Shown here: piece after piece, positions 25,241 through 34,880 of the stretch
Layout: every line of letters begins with the position of its first letter
Numbering within the stretch: position 1 is the stretch's first letter
Assembly (NCBI RefSeq): GCF_021295315.1
Contig: NZ_JAIMJA010000018.1
Location: forward strand, 22,948-86,947
From: Motilimonas cestriensis
GTDB lineage: Bacteria; Pseudomonadota; Gammaproteobacteria; Enterobacterales; CBDFNC01
Length of the DNA stretch: 64,000 nt
Reading direction: 5' to 3'
Made by a program: the position numbers and the translations under genes
The notes under the pieces: model-generated
The model's database searches: none
Told to the model about the DNA's origin: nothing
The model's input: only the letters and a program-made list of their open reading frames with translations

Positions 25241-28209
25241 CACTAAATGAGATATACCAGGCTGAAACATGCCCACCTAAAACCCAGTGGCTCCCTGAGT
25301 TAATCGCTGCCAGCCGTGAGGAAATAGATAACTTTGTTGCGTCAGAAAATACCCAAGCCTGGTTCTTAAATGGGGTATTCCATCACCGGTTGGATAATGA
25401 TGATAAGGTATGTCAGTCTATTTTTCAGCACCCTAATTGCCCACCAAGATTGATCGCCATAGCGCAACGGTTTAAACCTGAGTGGATAGTCGACTCCCCT
25501 GCACTGGCGCTGATCCAGCTTGGCATGTTAGATCCAGATGGTAAAAAAGAATGGGAAGCGACTAAAAGTTCGCTCGCCCATAAAGAGCTAGCGATGTTTA
25601 TCTATTCTGGTTTGTTTCAACAAGAAAGACGCTATATTCTGAACCACTACACTTACGACAAAGACCACTTTGATGAAATCCTAGTGCTTTGCGCTAACCG
25701 TAATCGATATCAAGAATACCGACAGGGCCTGATGCGTAATTTGTTTGCATTAACTCCTCAATTCATTTTCGACGCCTTTGCCGATGAGGCTAAAACCCCC
25801 ATCACCCTTGCCGCTTTTCAACCTATCCAAGCTCTCGCTAATAGATTAGCGGCAATGAAGGTCACCGAACTTGAGTTTGTTGCACAAAGAGATGACCTGA
25901 CCCTTGAAATCCAACACTTTCTAGCATCTCATCACTCTGTAAAAGTTAAAAAGCGATTGTTAGAAAACAAATGGGCTGACGAAACGGTGTTGCTTCAACT
26001 GGCACAAGATTTAAACGCCAAAATAGCTGAGATGGCTAAAAAAAAGCTTTCTAAGGAACGCCTGAGTGAGCTGAATCAGGCTCTAACCACTACAGCTCTT
26101 AATAACAAGCTGGATGACAAAGCACTGCTTGATTTACTGCGAATTGAAGCAGTATCCACGCAAGCATTATTAGAAATAGCCACAACCGCTAAGCCGCTCT
26201 GGTGCTGTGCAGCCACTCTACACAAGTCTGCAACACAAGAGGTGTTTAACGCTGCTGGGCAACGAGAGGATTTGCCTAACTGGGCCAAAATAGGTATTGC
26301 ACTGCATACGCAAGATGCTGCACAAATCGATGCATTGATAGCAACGGACAACAAAGATCTCTGGTTTGCGTTAAGTGATAACCCAAACCTTAGCGCAGCT
26401 CAGGCAGAAACGCTGATCGTTAAAAGTAAGGATGAAGTTATTTGGTGTGGAATTGCCAACACCTTTATTGATAACCATGAAGTCCTTGACATTATCCTCA
26501 ACCAGCGTGGCAAAAAAGTACTTTGGCAAAAACATCTAAAAATGTTGCTCGACCCTGACACCTCAAGTAAGGATGTGGTTAAAATCCAAGGCAAAACAAA
26601 CCCGCATGGCATTGTGTTTTCTCGATTGATGGCCCGCCACGCTCGCTGTCCAATCAACTTCATTATTCGACTCGCAGCGTATTTTCCGCAAGACACTAAG
26701 CTCAATACAAAATATGTGCTTAAGCTACAAGAAGATCCTGAAAGTGCGCAAGCCGAACAATACAGCACTGGAAAAATTGAAAACTTACTGATGACAGGTG
26801 AAGGCTACAGTTTTGTATACGAATGGGTACTTGAGAACTTAACCGATGAACGTGATATTCGCAGGTGTATATCAGTACCAAGGTTAAACCCAAATAAAGT
26901 GCGCCACTTGGCTATCTCAGCGGATGATGAAACGCTACGACGTTTTGTTGCCACGTCAGCTAGGAAGTATTCATTCTATGAGTATCGGATGTTAGCAACC
27001 ATAGGCAATGCAACAACCCTTAAGAGTCTGATCAAATCGGAATATATTGATAATGATTCGTTGAAAGAATTGCTTGAACACAATGATAGTTCAGTGAAAA
27101 CTCACGCATTAAAACTTGCGAAAAAGCGCAAGCTTAATGTGAACATTTCAACTCCAATAAAGAAAAAACCACGCCAGAACAGCCTAGGTAACAAACCAGA
27201 ACGGGTAGAGCTTGCAAAGGAAACGTCAGATTTGGCACTACTGACTATTCTTGCATCCGATAAAACCCGAGATGTTCGAGAACAAGTCACCAACAACAAG
27301 CATGTTTCACCCGAGCTACTCCTATTGCTCGTAGCCGATAAAGATGATTTGGTCACGCTATATGCCCTTAGACAGTTGAAAGAATTTACGCTGTCTAAGT
27401 CTGAAAGTGAACGCTTGCAACGGGTACTCAAGGACATATTCGTTGATGATAACCGCGCTGAACGCCTACGCGTCGAGGCTGCTAAAGTCATCGATGATGG
27501 TGTTCTGTTAGCCTCTCAGTTCATCAATGGTGCCAGTGATTTGGACAAGGTTATCTTGGCAAAATCAAACTGCAGCGAGTTTCTTGATAGAGCCTTCTTT
27601 GCCGCTCAGCGCGGGGATATCAATATACACTATCCAAGTTTGGCTAGTAATAAGCACCTGAATCCCCTTCACGTGAATCAGTTAATCAACAGTAAGGATA
27701 AACAAGTACGAAAAAACATCGCGTGTTATCAAAGGTTAGATGATGATCAGATTTTGCGTCTTTGCCATGATAATGAACTTATCGTTTATCACTTGGCAAG
27801 TTCTGAGCATCTTGATCTAAATTGCCTACCTACCTGGGCTTTATGCAAAGCTTATCACTACACTAGCAGGGGGACTGTTCGTGAGCGTGTCGCCCAAGCC
27901 CTCGAATTAAGAGGAATTAAAAGTCACAAGATCATAATGACTCTACCGAACTTACTAAAGCTGTTTGGCTTAAAGATGTCTGTTAAGAATTTCAATAAAA
28001 AACTACTGGAAAAGGGGCTGGTTGAAATAACAAATACGGCTCATCATTCCGTTAAGCCCATTAACAGAGAGCGATTTTCCGATAAAGCTTATTTATATGG
28101 ACATGATACAGACTTTCCAGGGAATATGTTCACTCCTTTATACTACCCACACAGCTTCGCTGAGCTACTTGCGTTACTTGAAATAGAAGTTAAAGAGCCC
28201 GTGTCTTAA
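25237..28209 (+). CDS. 990-aa repeat-rich protein, third gene of MoxR-VWA system
   Basis: Not assigned to a named family. The protein is cytoplasmic (no signal or membrane segments), helical and rich in Leu, Ala, Asp and Lys. It contains many repeated helical units of the HEAT/leucine-rich-variant kind, for example LLLLLVADKDDLVTLYALRQL and LAISADDETLRRFVATSA. The predicted shape is a long solenoid, the likely client or scaffold of the MoxR-VWA pair. It overlaps the VWA gene by 4 bp and ends shortly before a hairpin. Confidence 0.7.
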   Translation: MTLNEIYQAETCPPKTQWLPELIAASREEIDNFVASENTQAWFLNGVFHHRLDNDDKVCQSIFQHPNCPPRLIAIAQRFKPEWIVDSPALALIQLGMLDPDGKKEWEATKSSLAHKELAMFIYSGLFQQERRYILNHYTYDKDHFDEILVLCANRNRYQEYRQGLMRNLFALTPQFIFDAFADEAKTPITLAAFQPIQALANRLAAMKVTELEFVAQRDDLTLEIQHFLASHHSVKVKKRLLENKWADETVLLQLAQDLNAKIAEMAKKKLSKERLSELNQALTTTALNNKLDDKALLDLLRIEAVSTQALLEIATTAKPLWCCAATLHKSATQEVFNAAGQREDLPNWAKIGIALHTQDAAQIDALIATDNKDLWFALSDNPNLSAAQAETLIVKSKDEVIWCGIANTFIDNHEVLDIILNQRGKKVLWQKHLKMLLDPDTSSKDVVKIQGKTNPHGIVFSRLMARHARCPINFIIRLAAYFPQDTKLNTKYVLKLQEDPESAQAEQYSTGKIENLLMTGEGYSFVYEWVLENLTDERDIRRCISVPRLNPNKVRHLAISADDETLRRFVATSARKYSFYEYRMLATIGNATTLKSLIKSEYIDNDSLKELLEHNDSSVKTHALKLAKKRKLNVNISTPIKKKPRQNSLGNKPERVELAKETSDLALLTILASDKTRDVREQVTNNKHVSPELLLLLVADKDDLVTLYALRQLKEFTLSKSESERLQRVLKDIFVDDNRAERLRVEAAKVIDDGVLLASQFINGASDLDKVILAKSNCSEFLDRAFFAAQRGDINIHYPSLASNKHLNPLHVNQLINSKDKQVRKNIACYQRLDDDQILRLCHDNELIVYHLASSEHLDLNCLPTWALCKAYHYTSRGTVRERVAQALELRGIKSHKIIMTLPNLLKLFGLKMSVKNFNKKLLEKGLVEITNTAHHSVKPINRERFSDKAYLYGHDTDFPGNMFTPLYYPHSFAELLALLEIEVKEPVS

Positions 28210-28221
28210 CTTAACGCAAAG

Positions 28222-28241
28222 AGGCCAGCATGTGCTGGCCT
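28222..28241 (+). terminator. Hairpin after the MoxR-VWA operon
   Basis: AGGCCAGCA / TGCTGGCCT perfect 9-bp stem 12 bp after the last stop of the operon. There is only a short T-poor tail, so it is a moderate-strength candidate. The stretch to 28428 holds nothing else recognisable. Confidence 0.5.
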
Positions 28242-28428
28242 GTTCTGCGCTGCATTGTATCTAACTCAACTATCGCAACCCCTGATTGTGAAAAGCATTA
28301 CTGTGCCCCCATAAGCAACGACAGAGGTCCTTTATCTAACGCCTATTATTTTGCTCTTTCAGTATAATTGCAACCAAACGACGCACTGGCATTAACTTTA
28401 TGCTACATAAGCCAAAGGAGCAGTATAA

Positions 28429-28689
28429 TTAACTAATCAGTAAGAGTTTACGTAAAGCTCGCTCTTGTCTCATCATGTACAAAATATAAGTTTTATTCGC
28501 TTCTATTTTGTAAAAAATACGGCAAGGTTTAACCAATATTTCACGATAACTAAGATTGCTTAGCTCTATTGGCGTCTTGCCTGACCCAGGAAATGTTTCA
28601 AGTCGGTCGACTTTATCAAATATGTTTTTAACCAAACTCTTAGCAGCGAGTTGATTACTTATTGAAATATATTCAGCTAAATCATTCAA
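28429..28689 (-). pseudogene. ParE/RelE-family toxin, N-terminus lost
   Basis: The open part gives 86 aa with toxin features: LAEYISISNQLAAKSLVKNIFDKV, LETFPGSGK, YREILVKPCRIFYKIE and a final basic helix. The family start is absent. Homology continues upstream through PALEDL and then enters antitoxin-coding DNA without an ATG or GTG, so only an unlikely TTG could start it. It reads as a remnant, fused to the antitoxin fragment by an internal deletion. Confidence 0.65.
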
Positions 28690-28723
28690 ATCTTCTAATG
28701 CTGGGGTTGTCCATGTTCGGTGA

Positions 28724-28834
28724 TCAACACTGCTCTTTAGAAGCGTCTAGCTCTGATAAGATCTTGGTGGCTTGTCGTTTGAGTGTTGTTACTAATTCTA
28801 CTTTCCTGATTGTTTCCAGCGCAAAATGTATCAC
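28724..28834 (-). pseudogene. Phd/YefM-type antitoxin fragment
   Basis: From a GTG at 28834 the minus strand gives a 36-residue frame containing ETIRKVELVTTLKRQATKIL and SELDASKE. This matches the DNA-binding N-terminus of Phd/YefM antitoxins that precede ParE/RelE toxins. Just past it, one base out of frame, VLITEHGQP (the next antitoxin motif) is readable and then runs directly into toxin sequence. The antitoxin is therefore frameshifted and truncated. Confidence 0.6.
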
Positions 28835-28973
28835 TATAGTTGCACTGTCGTCGCTGTTAGGAAATGCAGCTCATTGGCACTGACACAAACCTACGCTTAA
28901 TTGCTATTCGATTTGCAGCTAACATTTGCTTGGTATAGAGTAGTACAATATTTTTGTACTTTTTAATACTGGA

Positions 28974-30134
28974 ATGGGGATGAGACAAGTTGATTGGCAT
29001 TATAAGCGACCTGAGCTTGCCACTCGGTATCTAAAATCTGTTGGCTTAAGTCCTATCTCGCGGATTGCGCTGTTAGGGGTGCGGCGCATCGGTAAGACCG
29101 CATTTTTGCTTAAAGATCTTGCGCCAAAAGCCTCTGAGCTTGGCTTTGTGCCAATTTATCTCAATATTTGGGAGAATGAAGAAAGCCCGCAAGAGCATAT
29201 CATTATGACCCTTGATCGCTTTATCAGTTCAATGAAATCGAGCGCGAAGCAATCGATAAAGGACTTACTTGCGTCAGAGGTAAAAAAACTGGATATCAAC
29301 CTAGGCCTGATCAAAGCAACCGTTGATACTTCGGCATCACACACCGCGGTGACACCTTCTGAAATATCGCAAATAAGCGAGCAGATCAAGGAAGTAATCA
29401 GGTTAGCCAGTGAGATGGACAAACGCCCTTTGTTTATCATTGACGAAGTGCAGATCTTAAATTCATCCGAGAAATTCTTACCCCTGCAAGCCTGTTTACG
29501 AACCAATTTTGATACCTTTGATGAAATATGCGCTATTTACGCGGGCTCTTCACGCGGTGGTGTTGCGGCTATGTTCAATCAAAAGGAAGCCGAAGTATTA
29601 ACTGGTGAGAAGTTCGCAAAGCGTGAAATGCCCTTTTATAACAGCGCATCTCTTGTTGAGTTCCCTCACCTTGAGCCTGAGTGTATTGATTTTTTCCTTG
29701 GTGTTTTAGCCGATCGTTTTAGTATTAATTGTCCTAAGCGCGAGCTGTCTGATGCCTTCAAAGCGCTTGACTATTCCCCTTTTTGGCTGCGCATGTTGCT
29801 CACCGAAATGACCGCCAACATGCAAGATGTGACCTCGGCAATGAAGATCATTAAGGGGAAAATTGAGGTGGATGGCGCGCTGGATTACATTACCGCCGGC
29901 CTGAGTAAAATTGATAAGCTGGTTTATCTTCGTCTTCACGGCACCCGTAGCAAATACTCGCAACAAGACATGCAGTTTTACTCTGAGCACATGGGTAAAG
30001 CCGTTAAGAAAAGCTCAGTGCAAAATGCCATTAGCAAACTGAAACGACTGAAACTGGTCACCGAATATGATGCTGGTATGTTTTTTGAGAAAGCCGGCCT
30101 AAAAACCTATATCGAGAAAGACTTAAACCTTTAA
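28974..30134 (+). CDS. P-loop ATPase with C-terminal winged-helix-like region (archaeal-ATPase type)
   Basis: 386 aa. Walker A is LGVRRIGKTAFLL, Walker B is LFIIDEVQ, and an arginine-bearing segment follows (AGSSRGGV). The C-terminal 80 residues look like a small winged helix (KSSVQNAISKLKRLKLV). The pattern is that of stand-alone STAND-like or archaeal-type ATPases found in accessory regions; the function is unknown. Two ATGs (28974, 28980) are possible; GGA lies upstream. Confidence 0.75.
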   Translation: MGMRQVDWHYKRPELATRYLKSVGLSPISRIALLGVRRIGKTAFLLKDLAPKASELGFVPIYLNIWENEESPQEHIIMTLDRFISSMKSSAKQSIKDLLASEVKKLDINLGLIKATVDTSASHTAVTPSEISQISEQIKEVIRLASEMDKRPLFIIDEVQILNSSEKFLPLQACLRTNFDTFDEICAIYAGSSRGGVAAMFNQKEAEVLTGEKFAKREMPFYNSASLVEFPHLEPECIDFFLGVLADRFSINCPKRELSDAFKALDYSPFWLRMLLTEMTANMQDVTSAMKIIKGKIEVDGALDYITAGLSKIDKLVYLRLHGTRSKYSQQDMQFYSEHMGKAVKKSSVQNAISKLKRLKLVTEYDAGMFFEKAGLKTYIEKDLNL

Positions 30135-30182
30135 GCGGTTTAATCTGTACTCGCAAAATCACACCTTGTAATTGAGTCTAAT

Positions 30183-30744
30183 ATGACAGAAAAAGAGAAA
30201 ATGCTTGCTGGTGAATATTATGATCCCAGTGATGCTGAACTTGTTGATTTACGCCTTCACGCTCGCTTGCTTACCGAAAAGCTAAATCAAACCAGTGTGA
30301 ATGAGCCAGACAAGCGCGTTGAAATAATTAAATCATTATTTGGCGCTACAGGTATGAACATTCATATTGAATCGTCATTCAACTGTGATTACGGGGGTGA
30401 ATATAAGGGTTGGTGAAAACTTTTATGCCAATTTTGGCTGCGTCATTTTAGATGTTGCAGACGTTACAATTGGCGATAACTGTTTTATCGCGCCTCAAGT
30501 GGGCATTTATACCGCCACACATCCCATTGACCCAATAGCAAGAAACGCCGGTTTAGAATACGCCAAGCCTATCGCTATCGGTGATAACTGCTGGATTGGT
30601 GGCCATGCTACGATAAATCCCGGGATCACATTAGGTAATAATGTGGTTGTAGCATCAGGCGCGGTTGTCACTAAAAGCTTTGGCGACAATGTTGTTATCG
30701 GTGGGAACCCAGCAAGCGTACTTAAAAGAATTGAGTGCTCATAA
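30183..30744 (+). pseudogene. maa: Maltose O-acetyltransferase (maa), frameshifted in a G5 tract
   Basis: The N-terminal frame (30183-30416) has the acetyltransferase cap (MLAGEYYDPSDAELVDLR) and stops soon after NCDYGG. The hexapeptide part continues in a second frame (to 30744): [34 protein letters not shown], and [24 protein letters not shown]. Removing one G from the run at 30393-30397 would restore a single reading frame with the conserved CDYG. This is a +1 shift, by mutation or by base-calling error. Confidence 0.8.
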
Positions 30745-30790
30745 ATAATTTAATAGAAGAAAAATGTGTGTGATCTTTGGTAGTCATGTA

Positions 30791-30826
30791 ATGTAATAAA
30801 CCTGATTTGACTCAGGTTTATTACAT
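30791..30826. terminator. Bidirectional hairpin terminator
   Basis: Perfect 15-bp stem, ATGTAATAAACCTGA and its complement, loop TTTGAC, between convergent maa and the 190-aa gene. A/T-rich stem ends suit termination in both directions. Confidence 0.75.
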
Positions 30827-30849
30827 CAGGTTATTCCCGCATGGGGTGA

Positions 30850-31422
30850 TTAGGCTGCGCTTAACACAAATGTGCGGTAATCTTCGCGGACCAAATCTTG
30901 ATCCAGTTCGAGGGATAGCTTCGAAGCTATTTGCTCAAGAGCGGCAAACTTCCAAGTTAAACCACTGGCTTTACTTTTTGATAGAAAGGCTTCGCCCGCT
31001 GTGGTGGCTTGGCGCGCTTTACCGGTTTCTTTGGCCTCTTGAAACGCGATATCTTCAAGTAGTTTATTCACTTTTGCCGCGCCCACATTGAGCAGCTTGC
31101 CCATGATAGTTGGCGTTAAATCATCAGCTTTAATCGCTGTGTCAACGGCCTTCACTACATCTGCTGGGTGGTTCACTGCAAATGCAGTGGTAGGCTCGGC
31201 GCTTACCTGAGGTTGCGGCGTTGGCTCGGCAGGCTTAGCTATTTCGGGTTTAGCTACTGCAGGCTTAGCAACTGCGGGTTTAGTTGTTTTAGCCACTGGT
31301 TGGCTGTTTGGTACCGCAGGTTTGTGCCCTACTTTATTGGCAGATTGCGCTTTATGTGCTTTTTGTTGGTTAAATTTTTGTTTTTTACTTTTCGCTCTTG
31401 CTTGGCGTTTTGCTAACTTCAT
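30850..31422 (-). CDS. Lys/Ala-rich protein with AKP repeats, unknown
   Basis: 190 aa, not recognised. The first 35 residues are very basic (KRQARAKSKKQKFNQQ), like a nucleic-acid-binding or nucleoid-associated tail. A linker of AKPAVAKP repeats follows, and then a compact C-terminal domain of about 95 residues (LTPTIMGKLLNVGAAKVNKLL). The domain could be a small winged or helical fold. It is not obviously linked to the membrane operon beyond it. Confidence 0.6.
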   Translation of the reverse strand: MKLAKRQARAKSKKQKFNQQKAHKAQSANKVGHKPAVPNSQPVAKTTKPAVAKPAVAKPEIAKPAEPTPQPQVSAEPTTAFAVNHPADVVKAVDTAIKADDLTPTIMGKLLNVGAAKVNKLLEDIAFQEAKETGKARQATTAGEAFLSKSKASGLTWKFAALEQIASKLSLELDQDLVREDYRTFVLSAA

Positions 31423-31570
31423 TACGGCTTATTTTCCATTATCTATTGCATTTGCATACTTCGCCGAGTCATCCATCTCGGCCACTTCATGCCCTTATTT
31501 TTCGCGGCTATTATAAAGCAACTGAGCAAAGCTTCAAATTGAGCCAACGCAAGGACATTGTAGATGCCAG

Positions 31571-32026
31571 CTATTTATCTTTAACACACTGAATTGCAAA
31601 TATAAATAACCCAACCGCCATTGCGACTAACAGCACAGCCCACACCATGTTTAAACCTAATTGTAATGAATGCAGCAAGCTGGTCACCAGCAATAACACA
31701 ACGCTTAGCCCCATTAACTGTTTAAATTTTCGCCTTAATGATGCTGGCGTATCTTGATCTAGTTGCTGCTGGCGCAATTGCCAACCCGCTAGCGCAGCGG
31801 AAAAGGCTGTCACAATAAAGTAAAAGTCAGCTTGCCCCCCCGCATTATTTATTGCGATTAAACACAGCGCCACACTGGTGAGGTAAAAAATGGTCGCCGA
31901 AATATTTTTATGGAGCCGATAAAAAGGAAACAAGCACAAAATAATCAACACCATGGTTCCCGTTGGATAATACATAGCGCCGATACCAAGCACGGGGAAA
32001 AGTTGTAATACTAAGGCATAGATCAT
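31571..32026 (-). CDS. Multi-pass membrane protein of the MoxR-DUF58 operon
   Basis: 151 aa with about four to five hydrophobic helices, including LGIGAMYYPTGTMVLIILCLFPF and VLLLVTSLLHSLQLGL. No family recognised. It overlaps DUF58 by 4 bp (ATGA), so it is the last gene of the five-gene operon. In related operons this place is taken by a transglutaminase-bearing membrane protein; no transglutaminase motif is present here. Confidence 0.6.
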   Translation of the reverse strand: MIYALVLQLFPVLGIGAMYYPTGTMVLIILCLFPFYRLHKNISATIFYLTSVALCLIAINNAGGQADFYFIVTAFSAALAGWQLRQQQLDQDTPASLRRKFKQLMGLSVVLLLVTSLLHSLQLGLNMVWAVLLVAMAVGLFIFAIQCVKDK

Positions 32027-33333
32027 TTCATTTTCCTCTGTAGTCGCAATGCAGGCAGTAGCTCTTGATGGTAAAACGCGTTAAACGATTGCTCCATCTG
32101 CCAGTTAATTAAGTAAAAGCCTTGTTGCCTAAATGGATCCAGCACGCTTTGACGCTCTAAGTGATATAACGCCTTGATATGCTCGTGATGCTCGCCACTG
32201 ACTAGACCAGACGGATCTGGCACGATCACGGTTAAACAATACCCCGCGCGTTTTAGGCCTTTTAGTAACGGCAAATCACTGGCTTGTAATTGACTAATAA
32301 AGACAATGTTCGCCTTGTTAGGAAAATACATCGCCGGTTTGTGCTCAAGGGCCCATAAGTTAATTTTACTGCCAGTTGATGGCTCTACCTTGGTTAATGT
32401 TTGTTCAATTTTGCGCAGTTGCCTGCGACCAAAGTTTGGATAAACATAATCCATTTGCTGGCCTAAGGTGAGTAAACCAAGGCGGTGGCCACTGTTGAGT
32501 AAACTTTTTGCCATGGTTAAACCCAGCGTTAAGGTTAGGTCTAAACTGGTTGCCAGCGCATTAGCTAACTCACTGCTGCCATGTAAATGGCCATGCTGGC
32601 GTGCATCAACAATCAAGCCCACATTCATATTACTGTCTTGTTCATATTCGTTGGCTAGCAACAATTCTTCATGTTTCGCACTGGCGCGCCAATTAATGGC
32701 TCTGCTTGGCATGTGGTCTTGGTATTGGGTTAAGCCAAAGAAAGCTTCACCCGTGCCCGCTTTACCCGCTGCCACGACACCGTTAAAGCCAAAGGTTTTA
32801 TTCGATTTAAGAGGAATGTTCCCCATGTACTGTGCCACGGGGGCTTTGCTCGCCGTTTGCGCATCCTGTACATTTTCACGGTGATAAACTTGGCCAATAT
32901 AATCTGCGACGGATATTTCTATGTCACTAAATTCAAAATGCCCTCTTTTTGCCGCTAATTCATGTTGATGATTAAACACCCCCTTTTGTTTTAACGTCGC
33001 TGTCATGGTTACGCTGGCCCAGTTAGGTTGATTCAGTGCCTGTTCATTCTGTACCTGTTGACTGAGCGCTAAGGCCTGAGGTATCACCTCTTTGAGGTAT
33101 ATATGCTGTAAACCGCTAGCCAAATTTTCAATTTGATAAGAAAGGGTAAAATGGCTGTCGCTTGTCGCTATATCACGCCTCACGTTTAACTTAGCCGGGC
33201 GCTGTGTTGCCGCTGCCGCTAACAAGTAAGCCAAAGGGAATAGGCTCATTGCTACTAAGGTGACATTGGTGGTAATCAAGCCCATGACAAAAAAGATAAC
33301 AAATAATAGCTGTAAGGATTTAGTTTGCTCCAT
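32023..33333 (-). CDS. DUF58 domain membrane protein
   Basis: 436 aa. Two N-terminal hydrophobic segments are followed by a large periplasmic or cytoplasmic domain. It has the DUF58 signature, RAINWRASAKHEELLLANEYEQ, and the VWA-like core NVGLIVDARQHG. DUF58 proteins pair with MoxR ATPases in envelope and stress functions. The start at 33333 is chosen for GGAG 8 bp upstream and for a 14-bp overlap with moxR; the longer frame starts at 33357. Confidence 0.85.
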   Translation of the reverse strand: MEQTKSLQLLFVIFFVMGLITTNVTLVAMSLFPLAYLLAAAATQRPAKLNVRRDIATSDSHFTLSYQIENLASGLQHIYLKEVIPQALALSQQVQNEQALNQPNWASVTMTATLKQKGVFNHQHELAAKRGHFEFSDIEISVADYIGQVYHRENVQDAQTASKAPVAQYMGNIPLKSNKTFGFNGVVAAGKAGTGEAFFGLTQYQDHMPSRAINWRASAKHEELLLANEYEQDSNMNVGLIVDARQHGHLHGSSELANALATSLDLTLTLGLTMAKSLLNSGHRLGLLTLGQQMDYVYPNFGRRQLRKIEQTLTKVEPSTGSKINLWALEHKPAMYFPNKANIVFISQLQASDLPLLKGLKRAGYCLTVIVPDPSGLVSGEHHEHIKALYHLERQSVLDPFRQQGFYLINWQMEQSFNAFYHQELLPALRLQRKMK

Positions 33334-34300
33334 GGCCTGGCTCCATTGGCACAGCAAGTTTATTTATAATGCCTTGAATGATTTTTTCAGCGGCTTGATC
33401 TTGTCCCCATAACTCTGGGGATAAACTTAATCGATGGGCTAAGCATGGTACGGCAATGGCTTTAATGTCGTCCGGTAATACATAATCACGCCCCCGCATG
33501 GCAGCCCATGCTCGGCTAATACTGAGCAACGCGAGACTGGCTCGGGGACTAGCGCCAACCACCACATTGGCCAAGTTGCGGGTTGCCCTAACAATTTGCA
33601 CTATGTAGCTTTGCAGTACATCACTTACAGTCACTTGTTCGATGGCATTTTGCATCGCAACTAACTCACTGCGCTCAGTGATCACATCTAAGTTTGCTTG
33701 CGCTGTATGGCGGTGTTGTCTGGCTGCTAAGATGGCTATTTCTTGCTCTTGCGACGGGTAACCGACAGAAAGCTTGAGCAAAAACCGGTCTAACTGCGCC
33801 TCTGGTAACGGAAAGGTAGACTCATACTCAATCGGATTTTGTGTCGCCATGACAAAAAAGGGCTGTGGCAGCATCAAGGTTTCACCGTCTAAGGTCACTT
33901 GCTTTTCTTCCATCGCTTCTAACAAGGCTGATTGCGCCTTAGGTGATGCGCGGTTAATTTCATCGGCTAACAGCAATGAGGTAAAAATAGGGCCTTTTTT
34001 CAACTGAAACTGATTGGTTTGGCGATCAAATATAAAGCCACCTAAAATATCTCCGGGGAGTAAATCAGGGGTAAATTGAATACGTTTAAAATCTAACCCC
34101 AACACCCTAGAAAAGCTCTTCGCTATTTGGGTTTTTGCCACCCCCGGGTTATCTTCAAGTAACACATGTCCCTGCGCCAATAACGCCGCAAGCACTTGTT
34201 CTAAAATATGTCTTTTACCGATAATTGCTTTTTCAACCTCTGCCAATACCGCCTGACAGATCTCGGGAATTTGTTGTAAGCCAATATTATTTTCGTTCAT
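33320..34300 (-). CDS. MoxR-family AAA+ ATPase
   Basis: 326 aa. Canonical MoxR: EDNPGVAKTQIAKS (Walker A variant with AKT, common in this family), LLADEINRASPKAQSALLEAME (Walker B), ATQNPIEYESTFPLPEAQLDRF (sensor/arginine finger). It is part of a DUF4129-(membrane)-MoxR-DUF58-membrane operon; the partner is the DUF58/VWA-like protein downstream. It should not be confused with the other MoxR at 22961. Confidence 0.92.
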   Translation of the reverse strand: MNENNIGLQQIPEICQAVLAEVEKAIIGKRHILEQVLAALLAQGHVLLEDNPGVAKTQIAKSFSRVLGLDFKRIQFTPDLLPGDILGGFIFDRQTNQFQLKKGPIFTSLLLADEINRASPKAQSALLEAMEEKQVTLDGETLMLPQPFFVMATQNPIEYESTFPLPEAQLDRFLLKLSVGYPSQEQEIAILAARQHRHTAQANLDVITERSELVAMQNAIEQVTVSDVLQSYIVQIVRATRNLANVVVGASPRASLALLSISRAWAAMRGRDYVLPDDIKAIAVPCLAHRLSLSPELWGQDQAAEKIIQGIINKLAVPMEPGHGAN

Positions 34301-34310
34301 CGCTGCTTCC

Positions 34311-34880
34311 TTAAGATTGATTTGATTGATGGCGACACAAAGCCGTTAAAATGATCTGAGCATGGCGCAAGTAAGGCTGCGTATTGATAGGCCAATGGCC
34401 AAAGCTCAGTGTTTGCTGCCAGTTTGGTTTTACCGCAAACGCCAATGCCTGCTTTAAATCTTTGGCGATGGCTTGGTCTTGTAGTAACTGTTTCAAGCCG
34501 TCTCTGCTGCTGATTTGATGTTGATTACAATACCTTTTCAAATACAGGGCCTTTAAATAGCCGTGTAATTTCGACTCGTTACCGGCTTCAAAGTAGTAAC
34601 TTAATTTTTGTAATAAGTGAATATCGGCTACTGGCGCGGCTTGGTAGTTGATGATCAACACTTCTGCTGCCAAGTCGGCTTTTTTGATCCGTTGTAAGCT
34701 GATAAAAAACAGCATTAACAGCAAGGCTATCCAAACAAACACCGCTGGCAGCGCCAATGCCCAAGTTAACAATGACAAAAGCCATAGCGGCGGGTAACAA
34801 GCAAGTGTGAGTAGACCTATCAGCATGATCAAAGTAATGATCAATACTTTGCGAATTTTATAACCGTTGCAGTTGTTCAT
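34311..34880 (-). CDS. Membrane protein of the MoxR-DUF58 operon, unknown
   Basis: 189 aa. Two adjacent N-terminal hydrophobic helices (LIMLIGLLTLACYPPLWLL and ALALPAVFVWIALLLMLFF) precede a soluble helical domain of about 110 residues with many Gln. No family recognised; its position fits the small membrane partner between DUF4129 and MoxR genes. It is coupled to the upstream gene by a 4-bp overlap and lies 10 bp before moxR. Confidence 0.6.
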   Translation of the reverse strand: MNNCNGYKIRKVLIITLIMLIGLLTLACYPPLWLLSLLTWALALPAVFVWIALLLMLFFISLQRIKKADLAAEVLIINYQAAPVADIHLLQKLSYYFEAGNESKLHGYLKALYLKRYCNQHQISSRDGLKQLLQDQAIAKDLKQALAFAVKPNWQQTLSFGHWPINTQPYLRHAQIILTALCRHQSNQS

